Notes: a model not told the origin generated them from the letters alone. A DNA stretch of 64,000 nucleotides from Lachnospiraceae bacterium (GCA_910574745.1 CAJTCE010000004.1:124001-188000); one strand, 5' to 3'; positions 16,677 through 26,120 are shown, counted from the first letter of the stretch. Translations and numbers: made by a program.

Positions 16677-17801
16677 ATGATCGGATTTAATGTGGCTCCC
16701 TTTGTGGGGAGAGAACTGGAATATATGAAAAATGCCGTAGACCGCCATAAAATCTGCGGTGACGGGGAGTATACCGGAAAGTGCAAAAAGTGGATGGAGG
16801 AAAGGACTGGAACAAAAACAGCTCTTTTGACAACCTCCTGTACACATGCCTTGGAAATGGCGGCTTTGTTGTGCGATATAGGGCCTGGGGATGAAGTGAT
16901 TATGCCTTCCTATACCTTTGTTTCTACCGCTAACGCCTTTGTTTTGCGGGGCGCAAAGGTAGTATTTGTGGATATCAGACCGGATACCATGAACATCGAT
17001 GAAAAGTTGATAGAAGAAGCTATTACCGAGAAAACAAAAGCGATCGTACCGGTACATTATGCTGGAGTTGCCTGCGAAATGGATGAAATCATGGAAATCG
17101 CAAGGCTTCACAATCTTTATGTGGTAGAGGATGCGGCACAAGGCGTTATGTCAACCTATAAAGGCAGAGCGTTGGGGACAATCGGCGAGTTTGGCTGTTT
17201 CAGTTTTCATGAGACAAAGAACTTTTCCATGGGAGAGGGCGGTGCCCTTTTAATCAGGGAGCAGCAGTTTACGGAAAGAGCTGAAATACTTAGGGAAAAA
17301 GGTACCAACCGTAGTAAGTTTTACAGAGGCGAGGTTGATAAATACTCATGGTGCGATATGGGGTCTTCTTATCTGCCCAGCGATTTGAATGCGGCATATT
17401 TGTGGGCGCAGTTAGAGGAGGGCGATAAGATTACGGCGGACAGAATGCACACATGGAAACAGTATGATGAAGCCCTGCGCCCTCTGGAACGATTTGAAGT
17501 TCCGTTTATTCCGGAAGGATGTGAGCACAATGCCCATATGTATTACATTAAGACAAGGGATTTGGAAGAACGGACCGCTTTGATCGCTTATCTCATGGAA
17601 AACGGTATCAAAGCAGTATTTCATTATATTCCTCTACATTCTTCCCAGGCAGGGCGCAGGTACGGAAAGTTTTGCGGAGAAGACATTTATACTACCAGGG
17701 AAAGCGAAAGACTGGTAAGACTTCCCCTATATTATCAGATTGGCGAAGAAAATGTAGGATATGTCATCGGAAAGGTAAAGAAATTTTATGAAAACAGATA
17801 A
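16677..17801 (+). CDS. wecE: dTDP-4-amino-4,6-dideoxygalactose transaminase-type aminotransferase
   Basis: This 374-residue PLP enzyme of the DegT/DnrJ/EryC1 group matches the RffA/WecE subtype: MIGFNVAPFVGRELEYM, TTSCTHALEM, MPSYTFVSTANAFV, VEDAAQG (D152) and SFHETKNFSMGEGG with the PLP lysine K181. WecE makes dTDP-4-amino-4,6-dideoxygalactose (dTDP-Fuc4N) from the 4-keto sugar. The start at ATG 16677 has AAAGAGGA upstream and the normal WecE N-terminus; the frame opens earlier at GTG 16629. No dTDP-glucose synthesis genes are present here, so the donor must come from elsewhere. It overlaps the next gene by 14 bases. Confidence 0.93.
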   Translation: MIGFNVAPFVGRELEYMKNAVDRHKICGDGEYTGKCKKWMEERTGTKTALLTTSCTHALEMAALLCDIGPGDEVIMPSYTFVSTANAFVLRGAKVVFVDIRPDTMNIDEKLIEEAITEKTKAIVPVHYAGVACEMDEIMEIARLHNLYVVEDAAQGVMSTYKGRALGTIGEFGCFSFHETKNFSMGEGGALLIREQQFTERAEILREKGTNRSKFYRGEVDKYSWCDMGSSYLPSDLNAAYLWAQLEEGDKITADRMHTWKQYDEALRPLERFEVPFIPEGCEHNAHMYYIKTRDLEERTALIAYLMENGIKAVFHYIPLHSSQAGRRYGKFCGEDIYTTRESERLVRLPLYYQIGEENVGYVIGKVKKFYENR

Positions 17802-19488
17802 TGGCGGAAATATCATTAAGAGAATGAACCGGAAACATTTTTTTCCTGTCATACATATGATAATAACTTCTTTGTATATGGTATGGGGGCTTAAATATGA
17901 GCCTCTGCCTTTTGGGAATATGACGCCGGTTTGTGATATAAATTGGGGTGAAGGTTGTGAAAAAGCTGCCCATGTGCTGATGGCGGGAGTTTTTGGTTTT
18001 TGTCTGATCTGTATTGTCTGGTATGTTTTATTTTTGCTGATAAAGAAGAAAAAAATTTTGCCATTTGTGCTGGTGGGTATGGCTTTTATGATAAGCCTTA
18101 TGGCCTTTCCCAGCAGTTTTTCTTATGAGCCGGACAATATGGTTGTCTATTCTCATGCAATTCGTGATATGCCCGATTACTGGCAGAGCATTTATTTGGG
18201 GTGCTTATATAAAGCCTGTCTGTTTGTATTCCCGCATCCGCTTATGATCTCTTTTTTACAGTTATCATCTTTGTTTGGCGTTTTATATTATATTTCTTCC
18301 AAAGCAGGTAAAATGTTTGGAAAGAAGGCGGCATGGGTGCCATATCTGCTTATTTTGTTTCCGGAATTTTTAGAGTTGGGCTTCAGCCCTTACCGGAACT
18401 GCATTTATACCATAATGTGCCTATGGTTTTATGCCTTTCTGTTTTTTGAGTGCTTGGAAAAAAAGGAGAGACCGGCAAAAGTATTGATTTTGCTTAGTCT
18501 TTCGGGAGGATTGCTTACCGTATTCAGAAGTGAGGGGATCATTGTTTTCGGTATTCTCGTAGCCGCTTTTTGGTATATTTACCGGATGTCTGTCAAAAGA
18601 ATTTGTAAATATCTGGTTCTATGCGCATTCATCTGTTTGTTGCTTATGTTTCCCCAGAAGCTGGGAGAAAAGAAATATTATGGACAGGATTACAGCATGA
18701 TCAATAGCATGAATATGCTAAAGACCATTTTGTCGGATGAAAATGTGAATCTGAAATTTAAAACGGTGGAAGAGGATTTGACGGCAATTCACAGAATTGT
18801 TCCTCTTGATGAACTGCCTACTTATGGAATCCATGCATATAGAGCGAATAATTTTGCAAAAAAAGGCACCATCAACCAGTCTTTTGCCTCAAAGGAGGAA
18901 TCAGAGGCTTTTATGAGAAGCGTAAAAAATCTGATTCTTTCTAATCCCGGTCTGTTTCTAAAAGACAGACTTGTCATGTTTTGTGAGGCAAACGGGATTA
19001 ATTCTGTAAGAGTGGATCCTTATCCTACGGAAAGCTGGAATCAGATGTTTGCCGTGTTGGCAGGAGAATGGAGTTACAGCTATGGGGAAATTGTCGGGGA
19101 CTCTTTCCCCCAAATAATCTTCGCTGACCGGCAGAAGATAGGTTTTTCAGATGCTTTTACAGATTTTCAAATGGCTTATTATAATTTGGTTTGTAAAAGC
19201 AATCTGATTTTTAGCAGCCGCATACTGGTATTTTTGTTGTTTCCCTTATTGGTTATTTATGATATAAAGTTGTGTGCAAAAAAGAAACGGACTTTTTTTG
19301 CCGTGAGCGCATTGCTGCTGCTCATACAGCTTGCCGCGGTTATTCTTTTTTGCCCTGAGGGAAGAAACGTCTACTATTTTCCATCTTATTTTGTTATGCT
19401 GACAGGCTGCTTTCTTTTAAGTCTTGACATTATGAAAAAGAGCAGGCAGGTAAAGGTAATGCTGCCGCCGGTAACAAACAGACTTTGA
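17788..19488 (+). CDS. Polytopic membrane protein, glycosyltransferase-like
   Basis: This 566-residue protein has about eleven hydrophobic segments. An acidic pair (E114 and D116 in SYEPDNMVVYSHA) lies in an early outer loop, with a large outer domain (about 305-430) before the last helices. This resembles GT-C-type transferases, but I do not recognise a named family. It overlaps the aminotransferase gene by 14 bases, placing it in the same transcript. Its last 103 bases are shared, in antisense, with the end of the convergent YfhO gene. It probably acts late in the surface-sugar pathway, which is inference. Confidence 0.6.
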   Translation: MKTDNGGNIIKRMNRKHFFPVIHMIITSLYMVWGLKYEPLPFGNMTPVCDINWGEGCEKAAHVLMAGVFGFCLICIVWYVLFLLIKKKKILPFVLVGMAFMISLMAFPSSFSYEPDNMVVYSHAIRDMPDYWQSIYLGCLYKACLFVFPHPLMISFLQLSSLFGVLYYISSKAGKMFGKKAAWVPYLLILFPEFLELGFSPYRNCIYTIMCLWFYAFLFFECLEKKERPAKVLILLSLSGGLLTVFRSEGIIVFGILVAAFWYIYRMSVKRICKYLVLCAFICLLLMFPQKLGEKKYYGQDYSMINSMNMLKTILSDENVNLKFKTVEEDLTAIHRIVPLDELPTYGIHAYRANNFAKKGTINQSFASKEESEAFMRSVKNLILSNPGLFLKDRLVMFCEANGINSVRVDPYPTESWNQMFAVLAGEWSYSYGEIVGDSFPQIIFADRQKIGFSDAFTDFQMAYYNLVCKSNLIFSSRILVFLLFPLLVIYDIKLCAKKKRTFFAVSALLLLIQLAAVILFCPEGRNVYYFPSYFVMLTGCFLLSLDIMKKSRQVKVMLPPVTNRL

Positions 19489-22400
19489 ATCATGCCGTAA
19501 GGAATAAATACCAATTTCAATTCATGATGTCCGGCAGGAGTTTTCACGAACATCATGGATTGATAAGGGTCTTCAATATCCACTTCTTTTCCGTCTATAT
19601 AGGCCTTCCATCCACGGTCATAGGGAATGCTTAACATAGTATAGCCATCCTCTTCGTAATCGGTGGTTCCCGTCAAGGTATGGCCGGTATAGGTCAGATT
19701 TTTCCATGTATTTTTATTTGCATTTTCATAAAATTCCGGCATAACGTCGCTATGGAAGACGGTCAGATTGTAAAGATCGCTGCTTGCAGGCAGGCTTGCG
19801 GTAGGAAAGGAAATCCTGCATTGGAAATTTTCTTTGCTTTTCACATAGCCTAAAGGAACAAATTCAATGGCGTACAGATAAAGGGGACCGCTGTCTTCGG
19901 GCGTGACGGATATGTTAATATACAAGGTATCCATGGGCGTTAAATGATTGCCGCCCTTGTTAGATTCTGATAAAAGCGTATTTACCTCATCGAAGGTCAG
20001 TATCCTGTCATTTTCATCCGTATAATAAAATATATTTTCTCCCGAAGCAGTTTCATCATAGACTATGAGTTGATGGGAAAAGGGGGATTTATCATCGGAA
20101 AGATAAAAAGAAGATAAGTCTTCCAGATAATAGGGTACAAAGTTGGAATAATCATTTAATTTCGTTAATTCCTCCGGGGCATAAAACCCCAAGGGAAGAA
20201 CGTAAGGGTTTTCAAAGATATAGTTGTCGTCAACACTGCCCAGATAGCGGTATTCGTTCAAGTCGGGACAAGGGTTTTCCGTAAAATAACTGCAAAACAG
20301 AAAACGAGTGCCTGATAAAGAAAGGCTCAAAGGCGTACCGGCGTTGGCGGTAGTAATATAATTGGTGCCTGCGGTCATACCATAGCGCATATTCAAATTG
20401 GATTGATGCATGGTAACAAAGGAATTGAAAAGTTCATTGCTTTCGGTCTGGTAAAATGCCCCACCGTTTTTGGACGGAGTTGCGACATAGAGGGTTCTTG
20501 ATAAAGGAATGGAATTATCGTCTAATTCCTCAAATGCTTTCTGAATCATTTCCACATCTCCGGTTTTATAAATGCCGGGCAGATTGTATTGTCTGAAAGC
20601 AAAAAGCATGTTACAGAATAATTCGATGGCTAAAATAGCAGTAAAGGTACGCAAAATAGACTGCCGCTTTGAACGCAGAAAATGGATGGCAAAAGCAGAC
20701 AGATATAACAATGCAACAACCAATGTAGCCATAAATGCCAAAGTCGAATTTCCCGAACCGATGAACTGACAGCAGATAAAAAATCCTATTAAAATACTGC
20801 CTATCATTCCTAAGCGGGAAAAAGATAAATCCTTTAAAGCGTTCAGACTGTCATAAGCTAACAAGGCAATCAGAATCATGAACAGGAAGGCATAGCGGTT
20901 TGGAACACCGGTCTGGTAATGGAATCCGTTCCAGATGAAGGAAATAAGCTTACCGTTAAAGCTTAAATATAAAACAGCAACGGGAAGCAGCGTGCGGAGT
21001 TTGTCAGAACGCTTGATCTTCTTTGATAAACAGAAAACAAGCAATAGTAAAAATGAGCCGATTCCGGCATAGAGACATACATAGTTTTCATTCCAGTTAA
21101 CAGCTCCTACTTCAGAAAAAATCATATGCTGTTTCCACTGTGAAAAGAAATTTCCGTGTAATCCTGGAGTGGGGAACGTACTGTCATCAATCTGATAAGC
21201 AGAGTCCCAGGTTGCCAGCAGTGTATTAGATATAATAAAGAAACTGTTTAAGGCAGCCAGAATAGAACAGCCTGCAAAACGGAGTCCTTTAAACAGAAAA
21301 TCCTTAAAATCTTCAAAATGATATATGAAAAAGCGTATTACAAGAAAAATGCATATATATAATGCAAGATACAAATTTGAATAAATGCAATATGCCAATG
21401 CGATGATATAAGGAATGCATTTTTTATGCAGAATTAAATAATCCATAGCAAGCAGTACCAGAGGAAGGGCTGCAAAAATCTGATACCAGGAAGTGAAACC
21501 ATGCATACAGAGCATATAGTTGTTAAGCGTGTATATCATGACGGGAATCAAAATTCTATGATCATGTTTATCTGCTCTTTCGCCCATAAGACGATGGGTC
21601 AGATAGAAGGCAAGGGTTAAACCGCTGAGTCCCAAAAAGAAGCCTTCTTCCAGAGTAAGGAAGGAAGCAATTTGTCCCGGGGACAGGAAGGTCGTAAAAT
21701 AGCGTATAAGAGCCAGAGGATTAACCGCATAAAGACTGTAGCCGTATCCGCCCAAGAAGCTGTATAGCGCATGTCCTTCCTTTAAATTGTAATATACATC
21801 CAGATTTGAAGGATAGGTTAAATATAAGCCGTCTTCATCAAAGATAGAATTGCTTCCAAAAGGCATGCAGCTGTTTAGAATTAAGGCGAGAAGGAAAAAA
21901 ACACAGGGAATCAGAAAGGAAAACCAGTAAATTCTGTTTTCTCTAAAATGGTTCCTTGTACCGGTCAAAATACGACTGTTTTCCAGCCTTTTTCCGAGAC
22001 TGCGTAAAGCAGTAAAGATTTTTTCCTTATCCCTGTTAAAAAACAGAAGAAGCATAAGGAATATGCCGACACAGGTTGCCCCTATCCCAAGATACCGGGG
22101 GAGCATGGAGATACCGCCGCGGGATAACTGAAGAGTTTCATAAGCTTCGGCTAAAGCAGGCAATTTGTTTAAAAGTTCGTTGTTGAGCCAATATCCGTTT
22201 AAATGATCGTTTACTGTATATTCGGGAGATAAGGGGAGATAAAAAGAAATATTCTTCTCTTTTTGATCCCCTTTCATATCAAAACGGTAAAGCTGCAGAT
22301 TCAGTGTATCTAAGACAAGCAGTGTGCCTTCTTTGCTGGCGCTGACAGAAGCTGCCATATCGTAATATCGGGTGCTCGGGTGCAAAGTATCGTGCGTGTA

Positions 22401-24080
22401 TGAAAAACCATAAATATGATTTCCTAAATCGACAACACGGTAGTCATCGGATTTAGCAAAATTTAGAGTAAAATCTGCAGGAGTAAATAAGTCTTCGTCG
22501 GCTCCCAGCTTGCGGACAACGGCATTTTGTGTGGTAAAATAATCGGATAGGGCGGTAATGCCTGCTGCGTCTCTGTCGGCATCTGTTAAGATTTCTTCAG
22601 TGGGCAGGAGATTTAAAAGTTGTATAAGATTTGTATCAATGTATCGGTATGCTTCGGAATCTTCCAATGCAATCTCTTCGGAAAGATGATTGGAAATGTC
22701 CCCGGAAACACCTTCTGAGGAAGGGGCGGTTTGAATTTCTTCCACAAAATCGGATTCTGCATCGATAACAGGAGCCGAAGTCTCTGAAGGGTTTAAAGCG
22801 GGATAAACCTGCAAAGAAGAAAAGTCGGGATAATGATCCGCCAACTCCAAAGGCGCAGGAATAAAATTCTGGTTTGTCACAATGAAAATATTGCAGAATA
22901 ATTCCAGGGCGATCAAACAAATAAGCAGAGGCTTTACGGGAAAGCTTATTTTGTTCCTCAAAGAAAGCGCCAGTAAAAGCACAATATAAGCTATGATAAA
23001 GAAAATATTGCTCTGTGTCGCCAGCGTATGATAGTTGTGCCCTGCGCAAAAAAGGCAGACTACTAAATATAAAAGGCTGAAAAGACTGAGCTTTAACAGG
23101 CTTGCAAACCGGAAGGCATCTATGCGGGCAAGAACCTTGGAAGCTAAAAGAAGAAGAAAGAAAATCAGCAGAAAACCATAATATATGGAACCGCCGGAAT
23201 AAAGGCGGAAAAAGTTCACAAGGAAATAGACAGGGCTAAACTGGGCAGCAGCAAAAAGGAAGAAAATGAAAATGAAATTTTTCCATTTTTCTTTTCCGGA
23301 AACATCGGAAAGCAGAAAGTAAAAAACAGTCATCATAAAGAAGAAAAGACCGAAATACAAATCCATTCTTATACCTGAGAAAAATGCCGCAGAAGAAACG
23401 GAACCCAGTAAAAAACGGGAAAGGGCAGTTATGGCCGGAAGGGTAGTGGAAAAACCCGTATAAGGATCGTTTCCGATATAAGAAAAATATTCGGCATATT
23501 GAGGGAAGGTAAAGATGCCCGATATTAGCAGGGCGATGCAGCTTAAGCCTGCAAATTTGAGAAAAGCGCGCAAATGAACGCCGATACCGCCTTCTGTAAA
23601 AAGAAGGACATGAACCGTAAGCGTTATAAGAATAATGGCGGTCAGCATATAGTCCGTAAAGAAACAGAGCGTTAACAGCAGGATATAGCTAAGAAGGCGG
23701 TCTTCTGCCATCATTTTTTCATATGTATAAAAAAGCAGAGGGAACAGGACAAAAATGGCCAGGTATCGCAGATTCGTTTCCTGAAGAAGGCCATAGGCGC
23801 AAATCCCGTAAGAGACAGATAGCAAAACACAGAAATCCTCCGACAGGCTTTTAAAACTCTTTGTATGTTTTAAATAAAAGCAAAAGGAAACACCGGCAAA
23901 GGCATTGAAGAAATTCAGCAGCGGATGAAGGGAGCCCGGAACCAGATGTCCGAAGCCCGAAGCAAAGAAAAAGATAAAACCTTCAAGTGCCAGAAGGGAT
24001 AGGAAAAAAACCAGAAGATAGGGTCTTGATTTCCGGAAAATCTCAGAAAATGAAATAGGCATTATATGTTTATTGTTCAT
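19386..24080 (-). CDS. Double-length YfhO membrane protein (tandem fusion)
   Basis: 1564 residues, roughly twice the normal YfhO length. The C-terminal half (about 735-1564) is a complete YfhO protein: a first outer loop with FDEDG (about 746-750) and SNLDVYYNLKEG, many helices, GVPNRYAFLFM, a large outer domain and a last helix near the end. The N-terminal half (1 to about 720) repeats the helix block and outer domain but lacks the acidic first loop. YfhO is a GT-C-like protein linked to glycosylation of lipoteichoic acid or lipids. The start at 24080 has an AGGAG RBS (complement of 24091-24095); the frame opens at 24119 without one. The stop is inside the convergent gene. Confidence 0.88.
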   Translation of the reverse strand: MNNKHIMPISFSEIFRKSRPYLLVFFLSLLALEGFIFFFASGFGHLVPGSLHPLLNFFNAFAGVSFCFYLKHTKSFKSLSEDFCVLLSVSYGICAYGLLQETNLRYLAIFVLFPLLFYTYEKMMAEDRLLSYILLLTLCFFTDYMLTAIILITLTVHVLLFTEGGIGVHLRAFLKFAGLSCIALLISGIFTFPQYAEYFSYIGNDPYTGFSTTLPAITALSRFLLGSVSSAAFFSGIRMDLYFGLFFFMMTVFYFLLSDVSGKEKWKNFIFIFFLFAAAQFSPVYFLVNFFRLYSGGSIYYGFLLIFFLLLLASKVLARIDAFRFASLLKLSLFSLLYLVVCLFCAGHNYHTLATQSNIFFIIAYIVLLLALSLRNKISFPVKPLLICLIALELFCNIFIVTNQNFIPAPLELADHYPDFSSLQVYPALNPSETSAPVIDAESDFVEEIQTAPSSEGVSGDISNHLSEEIALEDSEAYRYIDTNLIQLLNLLPTEEILTDADRDAAGITALSDYFTTQNAVVRKLGADEDLFTPADFTLNFAKSDDYRVVDLGNHIYGFSYTHDTLHPSTRYYDMAASVSASKEGTLLVLDTLNLQLYRFDMKGDQKEKNISFYLPLSPEYTVNDHLNGYWLNNELLNKLPALAEAYETLQLSRGGISMLPRYLGIGATCVGIFLMLLLFFNRDKEKIFTALRSLGKRLENSRILTGTRNHFRENRIYWFSFLIPCVFFLLALILNSCMPFGSNSIFDEDGLYLTYPSNLDVYYNLKEGHALYSFLGGYGYSLYAVNPLALIRYFTTFLSPGQIASFLTLEEGFFLGLSGLTLAFYLTHRLMGERADKHDHRILIPVMIYTLNNYMLCMHGFTSWYQIFAALPLVLLAMDYLILHKKCIPYIIALAYCIYSNLYLALYICIFLVIRFFIYHFEDFKDFLFKGLRFAGCSILAALNSFFIISNTLLATWDSAYQIDDSTFPTPGLHGNFFSQWKQHMIFSEVGAVNWNENYVCLYAGIGSFLLLLVFCLSKKIKRSDKLRTLLPVAVLYLSFNGKLISFIWNGFHYQTGVPNRYAFLFMILIALLAYDSLNALKDLSFSRLGMIGSILIGFFICCQFIGSGNSTLAFMATLVVALLYLSAFAIHFLRSKRQSILRTFTAILAIELFCNMLFAFRQYNLPGIYKTGDVEMIQKAFEELDDNSIPLSRTLYVATPSKNGGAFYQTESNELFNSFVTMHQSNLNMRYGMTAGTNYITTANAGTPLSLSLSGTRFLFCSYFTENPCPDLNEYRYLGSVDDNYIFENPYVLPLGFYAPEELTKLNDYSNFVPYYLEDLSSFYLSDDKSPFSHQLIVYDETASGENIFYYTDENDRILTFDEVNTLLSESNKGGNHLTPMDTLYINISVTPEDSGPLYLYAIEFVPLGYVKSKENFQCRISFPTASLPASSDLYNLTVFHSDVMPEFYENANKNTWKNLTYTGHTLTGTTDYEEDGYTMLSIPYDRGWKAYIDGKEVDIEDPYQSMMFVKTPAGHHELKLVFIPYGMIQSLFVTGGSITFTCLLFFIMSRLKRKQPVSITK

Positions 24081-24124
24081 GGTATTTACACTCCTAATCA
24101 GGTATTCTTGGTGTTCCATATAGA

Positions 24125-24154
24125 ATTATAGCAAAACAGGGGCAATCTCCACAA
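24125..24154 (-). promoter_or_regulatory. Promoter of the double YfhO gene
   Basis: On the minus strand TATAAT (complement of 24125-24130) is preceded by TTGTGG (complement of 24149-24154) at 18 bp. The -10 is perfect and the -35 weak. It lies about 45 bp upstream of the chosen start. Confidence 0.45.
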
Positions 24155-24197
24155 GGTTATTTATTGTAAAACACCTTTTACCTGCAAGACAAAGTCC

Positions 24198-24226
24198 TTG
24201 CACTTTAAAAGTAAAGTTTGTATAAT
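24198..24226 (+). promoter_or_regulatory. Sigma-A type promoter upstream of sigK
   Basis: TTGCAC (24198-24203), 17 bp, TATAAT (24221-24226). It is a good housekeeping-type promoter about 70 bp before the sigma-factor start, which is unexpected for a late mother-cell sigma gene. Confidence 0.5.
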
Positions 24227-24239
24227 AAATATGTTGTGA

Positions 24240-24268
24240 AACCTTAACTAAGCCTTTCGCATAGAATA
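24240..24268 (+). promoter_or_regulatory. Sigma-K-like autoregulatory promoter of sigK
   Basis: AACC (24240-24243), 16 bp, CATAGAATA (24260-24268) fits the Bacillus sigma-K consensus (mACm, 16 bp, CATAnnnTA) at every defined position. The motif is short, so chance is possible, but it lies 29 bp before the sigK start and autoregulation is known for sigK in Bacillus. Confidence 0.4.
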
Positions 24269-24296
24269 TAGTAAAACCGGTTTCGGGGGATTTGTG

Positions 24297-24944
24297 GTGC
24301 AGACATTTCAAAAACCCTTAAGCGAGGAAAAAGAGGCTTACTATATCCGCATGTATTTGGAGGGCAGTAAAGAAGAGTCCGAAAAAGCAAAGCAGATTCT
24401 CATAGAACGGAATTTGAGACTGGTAGCCCACATTGTAAAAAAGTATCAAAATGTGGAGGAAAATCCCGAGGATCTGATTTCAATCGGGACAATCGGATTG
24501 ATCAAAGCAATTCATACCTTTGACGGAACTAAAGGAAGCAAGCTGGCAACCTATGCGGCAAGGTGTATTGACAATGAACTGTTGATGATGCTCAGAGCGC
24601 GCAGAAAGACGGCAAGGGATGTTTCCCTGTATGAACCGATCGGAACGGATAAGGAAGGGAATGAAATCAGCCTTTTGGACATTACCTGTGCGGAGGGAAC
24701 GGACGCCTTTGAACTCCTGTCAACCAGAGAGGATGTTGAAAAGCTCCGCAAGATTCTGACCGATGCTTTAAGCACCAGAGAATTGGAGGTTATCAAGTTA
24801 AGATACGGACTGGCAGGCGAACATGAAATGACCCAGAGAGAAATCGGACAGCTGATGGGGATTTCCCGCAGTTATGTATCACGGATTGAGAAAAAAGCTT
24901 TACGCAAGCTTCGGATTGCATTTGAGGACACAACGGCTATGTAA
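24297..24944 (+). CDS. sigK: RNA polymerase sigma-K factor, mother-cell late sporulation
   Basis: About 215 residues matching SigK: NLRLVAHIVKKY and PEDLISIGTIGLIKAI (region 2), ATYAARCIDNELLMMLRAR (region 2.4), DVSLYEPIGTDKEGNEISLL, and QREIGQLMGISRSYVSRIEK (region 4.2). The gene is intact, with no skin element. The protein starts directly at the mature end (MQTFQKPLSEEKEAYYI), so the inhibitory pro-sequence of Bacillus pro-sigma-K is missing, as in Clostridioides difficile. Two GTG codons compete; 24297 has better spacing from CGGGGGA. pilT begins 30 bp after its stop. I prefer sigK over sigE because of the region-4.2 text. Confidence 0.92.
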   Translation: MQTFQKPLSEEKEAYYIRMYLEGSKEESEKAKQILIERNLRLVAHIVKKYQNVEENPEDLISIGTIGLIKAIHTFDGTKGSKLATYAARCIDNELLMMLRARRKTARDVSLYEPIGTDKEGNEISLLDITCAEGTDAFELLSTREDVEKLRKILTDALSTRELEVIKLRYGLAGEHEMTQREIGQLMGISRSYVSRIEKKALRKLRIAFEDTTAM

Positions 24945-24974
24945 TTTAAGTTGGGAAGGTAAAGGAGAAAAAAG

Positions 24975-26036
24975 ATGGCAATGCCGACATTGGAGGAAAT
25001 TTTAACAATAGCGTATAATGCGGGGGCTTCGGATATTCATATCACGGTAGGACTTCCGCCCATCATGCGTCTAAACGGACATCTGATGAAACTGGATTAT
25101 CCGGTTTTAACTGCAAATGATACATTGGAGCTTTGCGTCAACATGCTAAAGCCCAAACAGAGGGAGAAATTTGAGGAACGGGGAGAGTACGATATGTCCG
25201 TGGCCTTTCCGGGAATCGGCCGTTACCGTGTGAATGTATTTAAACAAAGAGGTTGTATCGGCATTGCGCTTCGTACTGTTACAACGGAGATTCCGCAGGC
25301 GGAACAGCTGGGAATTCCCCAGTCGGTTATTGATTTATATACCCGTAAGAGAGGGCTGATTTTGGTAACGGGACCTACGGGTAGTGGTAAATCCACCACT
25401 CTGGCGTCTATTATTGATAAGATCAACAAAACGAGGGACGCCCATATTATTACTCTGGAGGAGCCTATCGAGTACTCCCATGAGCATCGTATGGCCATGG
25501 TTAACCAGCGTGAGATCGGCCAGGATACAGAGAGCTTTGCAAATGCTTTAAGAGCGGCCCTTCGTGAGGATCCGGATGTTATTCTTGTGGGCGAGATGCG
25601 TGACTATGAGACGATCAGTACCGCTATTACCGCCGCAGAAACGGGACACCTTGTATTATCCACCCTACATACCATTGATGCGGCAAGTACCGTAGACCGT
25701 ATTATCGATGCGTTCCCGCCCCATCAGCAGCAGCAGATCAGGGTACAGCTTTCGGCAGTATTAGTATGTATCATTTCCCAGTCCCTGATTCCCAATATAA
25801 CGGAGGACGGCCGTGTGGCGGCCTTTGAGGTTATGCATGCCAATGCAGCTGTTAAAAACCTGATTCGTGAAGGAAAATCCCATCAGCTGCAGTCTGTTAT
25901 CCAGACAAGTAAGCGTGAGGGTATGTGCACCATGGATGATTATCTGATGCAGCTTTATATGAGCCGCAAGATATCCAAGGAAAACTGCATCCAGTATGCG
26001 CAGAATCCCGATAAGATGCGCGGACAGATATTCTAA
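24975..26036 (+). CDS. pilT: Type IV pilus retraction ATPase PilT
   Basis: This 353-residue secretion-ATPase has the Walker A motif GPTGSGKST (133-141), the Asp box, the Walker B-type DVILVGEMRD (201-210) and the His box GHLVLSTLHT. Its C-terminus has VKNLIREGKSHQ, equivalent to the AIRNLIRE motif that marks PilT rather than PilB. It powers pilus depolymerisation and hence twitching or DNA uptake. It has a good RBS (AAGGAG), lies 30 bp behind sigK, and is followed by a strong terminator, so sigK and pilT probably share a transcript. The rest of the pilus genes start 3.5 kb further on. Confidence 0.96.
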   Translation: MAMPTLEEILTIAYNAGASDIHITVGLPPIMRLNGHLMKLDYPVLTANDTLELCVNMLKPKQREKFEERGEYDMSVAFPGIGRYRVNVFKQRGCIGIALRTVTTEIPQAEQLGIPQSVIDLYTRKRGLILVTGPTGSGKSTTLASIIDKINKTRDAHIITLEEPIEYSHEHRMAMVNQREIGQDTESFANALRAALREDPDVILVGEMRDYETISTAITAAETGHLVLSTLHTIDAASTVDRIIDAFPPHQQQQIRVQLSAVLVCIISQSLIPNITEDGRVAAFEVMHANAAVKNLIREGKSHQLQSVIQTSKREGMCTMDDYLMQLYMSRKISKENCIQYAQNPDKMRGQIF

Positions 26037-26078
26037 CGGGCGTTGTTGCTTTATAATTGCTTTTACAATTAAATATAG

Positions 26079-26120
26079 AATCTTCCCGTCGGCATTGTCA
26101 CGCCGGTGGGAAGATTTTTA
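26079..26120 (+). terminator. Strong terminator after pilT
   Basis: AATCTTCCCGTCGGC (26079-26093) pairs fully with GCCGGTGGGAAGATT (26102-26116), 15 pairs including two G-U, with an 8-nt loop and TTTTT following. Confidence 0.92.

Noticed and set aside
22636-23049. Open frames antisense to or inside the YfhO, pilus, topA and flagellar genes
   Set aside because: They have no RBS, biased composition and lie in the shadow of clearly coding genes.
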